From positions 806,001 through 870,000 of the forward strand of contig JAALGZ010000009.1 in NCBI GenBank assembly GCA_015227615.1: a DNA stretch of 64,000 nt, in the 5' to 3' direction. The notes under the pieces are model-generated. The model did no database searches and was not told where the DNA came from. It worked only from the letters and a program-made list of their open reading frames with translations. The DNA comes from Labyrinthula sp. Ha (lineage: Eukaryota > Sar > Bigyra > Labyrinthulida > Labyrinthulaceae). A program made the position numbers and the translations under genes. This document shows, in pieces, positions 59,262 to 64,000 of the stretch (its first letter is position 1; each line of letters begins with the position of its first letter).

Positions 59262-62200
59262 ATGAGTTTAGAAAATAATGAAAAGAAAAACGGTCCAGAA
59301 GGTACAAAAACCATTATAGAAGAACCCCAGGAAGTAGTGGAAGCCGTGGGCTTTCTTGAATTATTCAAGTTTTCAAGTACTCTTGACAAAGTTTTCCTTG
59401 TTGGTGGATTCATTGGAGCCGCTGGACTTGGGGCGGTGATGCCTCTTTTCTCCCTAATCTTTGGAGATCTTTTTGATAGTTTCAATGATCCCAGTTCCTT
59501 GGAAAATATTCGTGATGTAGGTGCTGATTTTGCTAAGAAATTTGCATATCTTGGGGTTGGAGCTTTTTGTATGGCAGGGATTCAAGTAGCTTTTTTCACA
59601 ATTAGTGCAGAAAGGCAAGTGATAAAAATTCGGGAGGCTTACTTTGAAGCCCTTTTGCGTCAAGAGATTGCTTGGTTTGATAGTAGAAGGTCTGGTGAGT
59701 TAGCAGCTAAAGTAGCTGAGAATACTGTGGTAATCAAAGAATCAATGGGTGAAAAACTGGGTGCTCTAACCATGAACTGCTCTATGTGTGTTGCGGGTTT
59801 TGGCATGGGCTTCTACTTTTCATGGAAGCTAACTCTTGTTATTTTAAGTATGTTTCCTGCTCTCGCAGGTGGTGGATATTTCTTCAGTAAGTTTCTCACC
59901 GAGATGACATCTCAAGGATTAGCAGCGTATGCGAAAGCTGGCGCAGTAGCTGAGGAAGGTTTATCAAATATTCGTACAATAACAGCCTTTAATGCCCAAA
60001 ACAAGATTTTAGCTGAGTATTTAAAATTTGTAAAACAGGCTGAAGAAGCTGGCATAACAAAAGGATTGAAACAAGGATTGGGAATGGGGTTCACCATGCT
60101 CGCCATGTATGCTTGTTACTCACTTGCCTTTGCGTATGGATCCAGACTTATTGAGCAAGATAGAAATAATGCTTTTAATCAGTTTTCCATAGAAGCAGGG
60201 GATATGTGTTCTACACTAGATGGGCTACGAAATGCTGAAGAACTCATCGAGGAATATGGGGTAAACAGTTTTCAAGAGCTGTGTGAAGTTGAACCTGGTT
60301 GCAATTGTGGCTGTCTTGCAAGTGGGTTGAGTGAAGAGTGTGCCAGTGGAGGGGATATTATTCTTGTGTTCTTTTCTGTACTCATGGCTTCTTTTGCTCT
60401 AGGTCAAGCTGGTCCTTATTTCGCGGCGTTGAAGCAGGGTCAGTCTGCTGCAAAGAAAATATATGATGTTATTGAACGTACACCTGAAATAGATGATTCA
60501 AAGGGCTCAATACCGGCATCAAAGCTTTCAACACTTACTGGGAAAGTTGTGTTCAAAGACGTCACATTTAAGTATCCGACACGGGAAGAAGTGACTGTCT
60601 TAAATAATATTAACTTGAACTTTGAGGCGGGAACCTCAGTTGCACTAGTAGGTGGATCAGGCTCGGGTAAGTCAACTATTGTTAACCTGATCCAACGGTT
60701 TTATGACCCAGTTCACGGAGAAGTGTTATATGATTCCTTCAACTTGAAAGATTTTCACCTTGCCCAGCTAAGGGGTATTATCGGTTTGGTAAGTCAAGAA
60801 CCTGTTTTGTTTGCAACTTCAATTCAAGAGAACATTGCTTTTGGAGTATCGGGGTCGAAGAAACCAACCAAAGAAGAAATTATCGAGGCAGCCAAAGCTG
60901 CTAATGCTTACAGCTTTATTATGTCCTTTCCCGATCAATTTGATACTCTAGTAGGAGAGAAAGGTGCACAACTCTCAGGAGGGCAAAAGCAGAGAATTGC
61001 TATCGCTCGTGCTATTATTCGCAACCCGAAAATACTACTCTTAGATGAGGCAACAAGTGCCTTGGACACAGAGTCCGAGAGAATCGTGCAAAGAGCCTTG
61101 GATAAGCTAATTACCGATTCTAACACTCAAAGAACTACAATTGTAATTGCTCACAGATTATCTACTGTAAGAAACTGTGATAAGATTGTGGTACTAGGTG
61201 ACGGCAGTCTCTTAGAAGAAGGTTCTCACGATGAGCTTCTCGCCAAAGAAAATGGCGCATACAAAGCGCTTGTTTCGGCTGCACAAAAGTCACAGGAAGA
61301 AGGTGGGAAGGAGCAAGACTTAATCAATGAAGCCTTTCAAAGGGCTTCATCAGAAAATGGATCCTTTAAGCGTGCATCTTCTTTGAAATCACTTGGTAGC
61401 AAGAAGGAAGCAAGGTCAAAGGAAAAACTAGACGTGCAAAGCCAAACAAACAAAAAGCAAGAGGAAGAACTATATAAGGTTCCGCTGAGGAGAGTGTTTT
61501 CTCTTGGTAAGTCAACGAAGCAGGTTCAGGCTTATATTATGGCCTGTTTCTGTGCCATTTTACAGGGCATACAAATGCCGGCGTTTGCGCTGCTGTTTGC
61601 TGAAATTGCGGAAGTTTTCTACAATCCTAATTCCAAGGAAATGAGAGAAGAGGCAAGGCTCGTAGCTTTTGGATTTCTTATACTAGGCGTCGTCACTGGT
61701 CTTGCTTCAGTGGGCCAGTTTTACTACTTCGGGTATGTTGCTGAGAAAATGACCTCAGAACTGCGAAAAAAGCTTTTCGAAAAATACATGAAATTCGAGA
61801 TTGGTTATTTCGATGACGAAAACAATTCAATTGGGGCTATAACTTCTGGGTTGAGCACTGATGCCGCCCAAGTGAAAGGAAGTATTTCAGATCGGTTATC
61901 TCTTTTATTTCAAAACACAACGACACTGGTATTCGCGTTTACAATTGCATTTGTAAGAGGTTGGAAAATGACGCTTGTCTTGCTTTCTGTATTCCCTCTT
62001 ATGATAGTATCCTCTGCGTTAGAAATTATGGCTTTTTCTAATATGGCAAAAGAAGACGAGGTTTTTATGAGACCCGCTTCTAGGGTGCTTCAGGAAAGCA
62101 TCTCAGGAATAAGGACAGTTGTTGCCTTCAATGCAAAAGATAAAGTTGTTGGCCTCTATAAAGAATATTTGCAGAAACCAAAGGAAAGAGCTACGAGAAA

Positions 62201-63290
62201 AGGTATTGTCGGAGGTCTTGGGTTTGGATTCTCGCAAGGGTTTATACTATTTTTTGATGGCTTCGCCTTTTTCTATGGAGCTACACTAATAGAAAAAGGC
62301 GAAATGAGCTTTGGTGACATGATTGGGGTTGTATTTGCATTGCTGATGGGAGCCATGGGACTAGGACAAAGCACAGCAATGGCTCCAGATATTGGGAAAG
62401 GGGCTCTAGCTGTTTCTAATGTTTTTAAGGTCCTAGATCAAGCTTCGAAGATAGATCCTTCAACTACAACTGGATCCGCTACCCCCCAAGAAAAATATAA
62501 CTTAAGTTTTGATAAAGTCAGTTTTGCGTATCCAAGTCGACCTGAGGTCTACGTATTGAAGGAAGTTAGTTTTGAGATAAAAGGTGGACAAACTGTTGCC
62601 CTTGTTGGATCTTCAGGATCAGGTTAAATGTTATTGTTAGCATTACTTTTAGGGAAGAGTTCGTGTATTGGATTGCTCGAGAGGTTCTATGATACCTCTT
62701 CTGGATCTGTATTAATAAATGGACAGGACATTAAATCATATAATATTTCCTGGTTGAGAAGTACTGTTGGTTTAGTGGAGCAGGAACCTAAACTTTTTGC
62801 TGGGACTATCAAGGAAAACATTCTTTTTGGTGTTGATGTTTCGAAATCATCTGCTGCTGAGACTCAAGCGCAAGTTGAAAACGCCGCAAAAGCAGCTAAT
62901 GCTCATAAGTTTATCCTAGAATTTCCACAAAAATATGATACGGTAGTTGGAGAACAAGGTGCGCAACTTTCGGGAGGACAAAAACAGAGAATTTGCATAG
63001 CCAGGGCTATAATTAAGAATCCAAAGATCCTTCTTCTTGATGAAGCTACCAGTGCTCTTGATAACCATTCTGAAAAAGTAGTTCAAGAAGCATTAGATGT
63101 TTTGGTTCAGCAGGGAAATATGACTACGGTGGTTATTGCACATAGGTTAACTACAATTCAGAATGCTGACAAGATATTTGTTATGGATCATGGAGTTATT
63201 GTTGAAAGTGGAACACACGATGAATTATTGGGTATACAAGGGACCTATGCAAAGTTATGGAGCGCCCAAGCTGAAAGAGATAATAAATAG
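59262..63290 (+). CDS. Full-length ABCB (P-glycoprotein/MDR type) ABC transporter (join 59262..62622, 62653..63290)
   Basis: The predicted 1,332-residue protein has TMD1-NBD1-TMD2-NBD2 order. NBD1 has Walker [10 protein letters not shown] (from 464), the signature [14 protein letters not shown] (571 on), Walker [13 protein letters not shown] (D595) and the H-loop [11 protein letters not shown]2 has Walker [36 protein letters not shown] and VIAHRLTT. Both sites look catalytically complete. A 30-base intron falls inside the second Walker A, and splicing it restores GSGKSS exactly. Compared with P-glycoprotein there is an insertion of roughly 50 residues with six cysteines (around 313-360; [13 protein letters not shown]) in the loop before the last helix of TMD1, on the non-cytosolic side. 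Family role: ATP-driven export of lipids or amphipathic compounds. The linker is rich in S/K/R, with phosphosite-like RASS motifs. Confidence 0.96.
62623..62652 (+). other. 30-base spliceosomal intron inside NBD2 Walker A
   Basis: It starts GTTAAATG and ends ACTTTTAG, phase 1. It is a multiple of three but begins with an in-frame TAA, so retention would truncate NBD2. Its removal gives the invariant GKS of Walker A. Confidence 0.95.
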
Positions 63291-64000
63291 AAACTGTTAT
63301 TTTGCTTCTTTGTTCAAGGGTCATGTCCAGCTTGCACCTCAAGCTCTAACTCTATAACCTCGTAACTTGTTTTGTAGAGCTTGGCTCCATCCAAATGAAA
63401 TAATAGAACTAACAGCAAAATAATATTTTATAGAGGTGGAACTAAAGGGAAAGATATAGTTTCTTGTATTGAAGCACGATTCTCTCAAAATCTGTACTTA
63501 TATTAGTTGGGTACATTTACAAGTCTGCCTATATTTCCACAACCGAGAATATATTACCAACTGCACAATTTCAATGAACATTAGAAGCGTCCATCCACGA
63601 AACAGTTTGCTCAACAGGATTACATTTTGAAGGGTATTTGCTTTGACTGCATAGGTAAGCAAAAAGTCAACTGAACTATGAAAAAGTTTTGAAATGTTTC
63701 TTTCTTCTTGTAGATTATTCCCCAAAAAAACCTATATACTGAGTTCAATTTGCCCCTTTAATACTCCATGTAAAGCATTTGTATTAAAAGTTATATTTGA
63801 CAGTCAAAACAGGAATAGATGTGGATATTTGAAAGACTATTTCAAAACACACTGCAGAAAAAAATGTTAATATATAATCTTGTACTAATAAAACCTACTT
63901 TGAAGAATAAACTTGGCCATTAGATTTCTTTCTGAATATCTTCATTGTGCAAACTTATTGGATAAACATCAACAACTGGTTTTGCTCGTTCATCTTTCTT
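63291..64000. other. 3' flank, no gene seen
   Basis: AT-rich DNA downstream of the transporter, with a 75-codon minus-strand frame (63498-63725) that has no motif. Nothing else is supportable before the window ends. Confidence 0.5.

Noticed and set aside
58994-59278. 94-codon ORF overlapping the ABC transporter start
   Set aside because: TTG start, overlaps a certain gene in another frame, no motif. Probably leader sequence.
62628-63290. Separate small ABC ATPase gene
   Set aside because: It is the second exon of the transporter. The apparent start lies inside the 30-base intron and the Walker A is split across the junction.
1-64000. CRISPR arrays, operons with ribosome binding sites, riboswitches
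   Set aside because: The window is eukaryotic (spliceosomal introns, MYB, MAK16, NIPP1). No spaced direct repeats were seen.

Overview
The window is nuclear DNA of an AT-rich eukaryote with low gene density. About a dozen mostly intron-poor genes sit in small clusters separated by gaps of several kilobases. A stramenopile (heterokont) is my best guess. The reasons are membrane proteins with long serine/proline/threonine stalks of the S-P-T-x-x-P-T kind, and spliceosomal introns of only 28 to 31 bases. The lineage is an inference: there is no rRNA or organelle marker here. Stop codons are standard, since TAA, TAG and TGA all end recognisable genes.

Layout. 1.4-3.3 kb: a type I membrane protein with a ricin-B-like lectin domain and a PT-rich stalk. 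3.3-10.8 kb: a gene-poor stretch with one doubtful membrane ORF. 10.8-13.0 kb: a nearly intact hAT DNA transposon with terminal inverted repeats (TIRs), a perfect 8-base target duplication, and a transposase with one in-frame stop. 14.8-17.7 kb: a DOT1-like methyltransferase, a small membrane/coiled-coil protein that converges on it and overlaps its stop codon, and an EF-hand protein. 17.7-32.8 kb: mostly empty, with a broken Cys-rich/PT-rich membrane protein at 24 kb. 32.8-34.75 kb: two convergent NUDT5-like Nudix hydrolases that arose by inverted duplication. 38.1-40.8 kb: a convergent pair, a NIPP1-like PP1 regulator and the ribosome-biogenesis factor MAK16. 45.6-47.0 kb: a three-repeat MYB protein. 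50.1-51.1 kb: a decayed helical-repeat-like gene. 51.3-53.4 kb: a convergent pair, an LPCAT-type lysophospholipid acyltransferase and a small TIR-like protein. 59.3-63.3 kb: a full-length ABCB (P-glycoprotein type) transporter.

Five introns were resolved by eye because each restores a conserved motif. They are 28-31 bases long, start with GT and end in a pyrimidine-rich YTAG. Four of the five small gene groups contain convergent pairs with tiny or no spacing. A second mobile family, a non-autonomous foldback element with TAGGGGTNGGATTTGAT-like ends, has four recognisable copies at 13.3, 42.4, 42.6 and 56.9 kb. Most of the window is non-coding, and reading by eye cannot exclude short exons or structured RNAs there.
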